Below, piece after piece: positions 14,176 to 14,231 of a DNA stretch of 14,231 bases (within the stretch, counting starts at the first letter, position 1; each line of letters starts with the position of its first letter). The notes under the pieces are model-generated. The model saw only the letters and a list, made by a program, of their open reading frames with translations. It did no database searches and was not told the origin of the DNA. Source of the DNA: UBA5336 sp964625835 (lineage in GTDB: Bacteria; Pseudomonadota; Alphaproteobacteria; Caulobacterales; Hyphomonadaceae); assembly GCA_964625835.1 (NCBI GenBank), contig CAZVES010000071.1:1-14231 (forward strand), in the 5' to 3' direction. Both the position numbers and the translations under genes were made by a program.

Positions 14176-14231
14176 CCCTGGGCTTTAAGCGCAAATTTCA
14201 GCTTTGGGCAAAAGGGCGTATTCAGGTCTGT

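Noticed and set aside
14176..14231. Possible 3' end of rimM upstream of trmD
   Set aside because: Two minus-strand frames stay open to the edge and give only 14-19 residues; neither can be recognised as RimM, so no feature is called.

Overview
The window is chromosomal DNA from a GC-rich alphaproteobacterium. The gene content (a TipF-like flagellar regulator, an Xre regulator of the alphaproteobacterial PraR/SinR type behind lnt, and the order trmD-rplS ... miaB-phoH-ybeY-corC-lnt) points to the Caulobacterales/Hyphomonadales/Maricaulales side of the class. This placement is inference from gene content; no 16S or other marker is present. Coding density is very high, no stretch over 300 bases lacks a gene, and I see no tRNA, rRNA, IS element, phage gene or CRISPR array.

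Region 1 (1-3211, minus strand) is a tight three-gene operon: a GmrSD-like DUF262/DUF1524 protein, a DgoA-type 2-keto-3-deoxy-6-phosphogalactonate aldolase, and a nucleotidyltransferase-fold protein that runs off the left edge. The two outer genes look like defence or nucleic-acid-modifying proteins and the middle one like sugar-acid catabolism, an unexpected combination. Region 2 (3328-6277, plus strand) carries an FAH-family hydrolase, then a small probable lipoprotein that reads as a metallo-beta-lactamase-fold pseudoenzyme with every visible zinc ligand replaced, then a TipF-like membrane protein with a degenerate EAL domain.

Region 3 (6313-14175, minus strand) is a housekeeping block read right to left. 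trmD and rplS overlap and end in a clear intrinsic terminator. Next is a small lipoprotein resembling the SecD P1-head subdomain, then miaB, phoH, ybeY, corC and lnt, packed with overlaps or gaps of a few bases, and finally an Xre regulator. The block joins tRNA modification (TrmD, MiaB), ribosome assembly and RNA maturation (L19, YbeY, PhoH) and envelope functions (CorC, Lnt).

The least-explained items are the DUF262-aldolase-nucleotidyltransferase operon, the zinc-ligand-free MBL-like lipoprotein, and the stand-alone SecD-P1-head-like lipoprotein. None is proven to be a new system from sequence alone.
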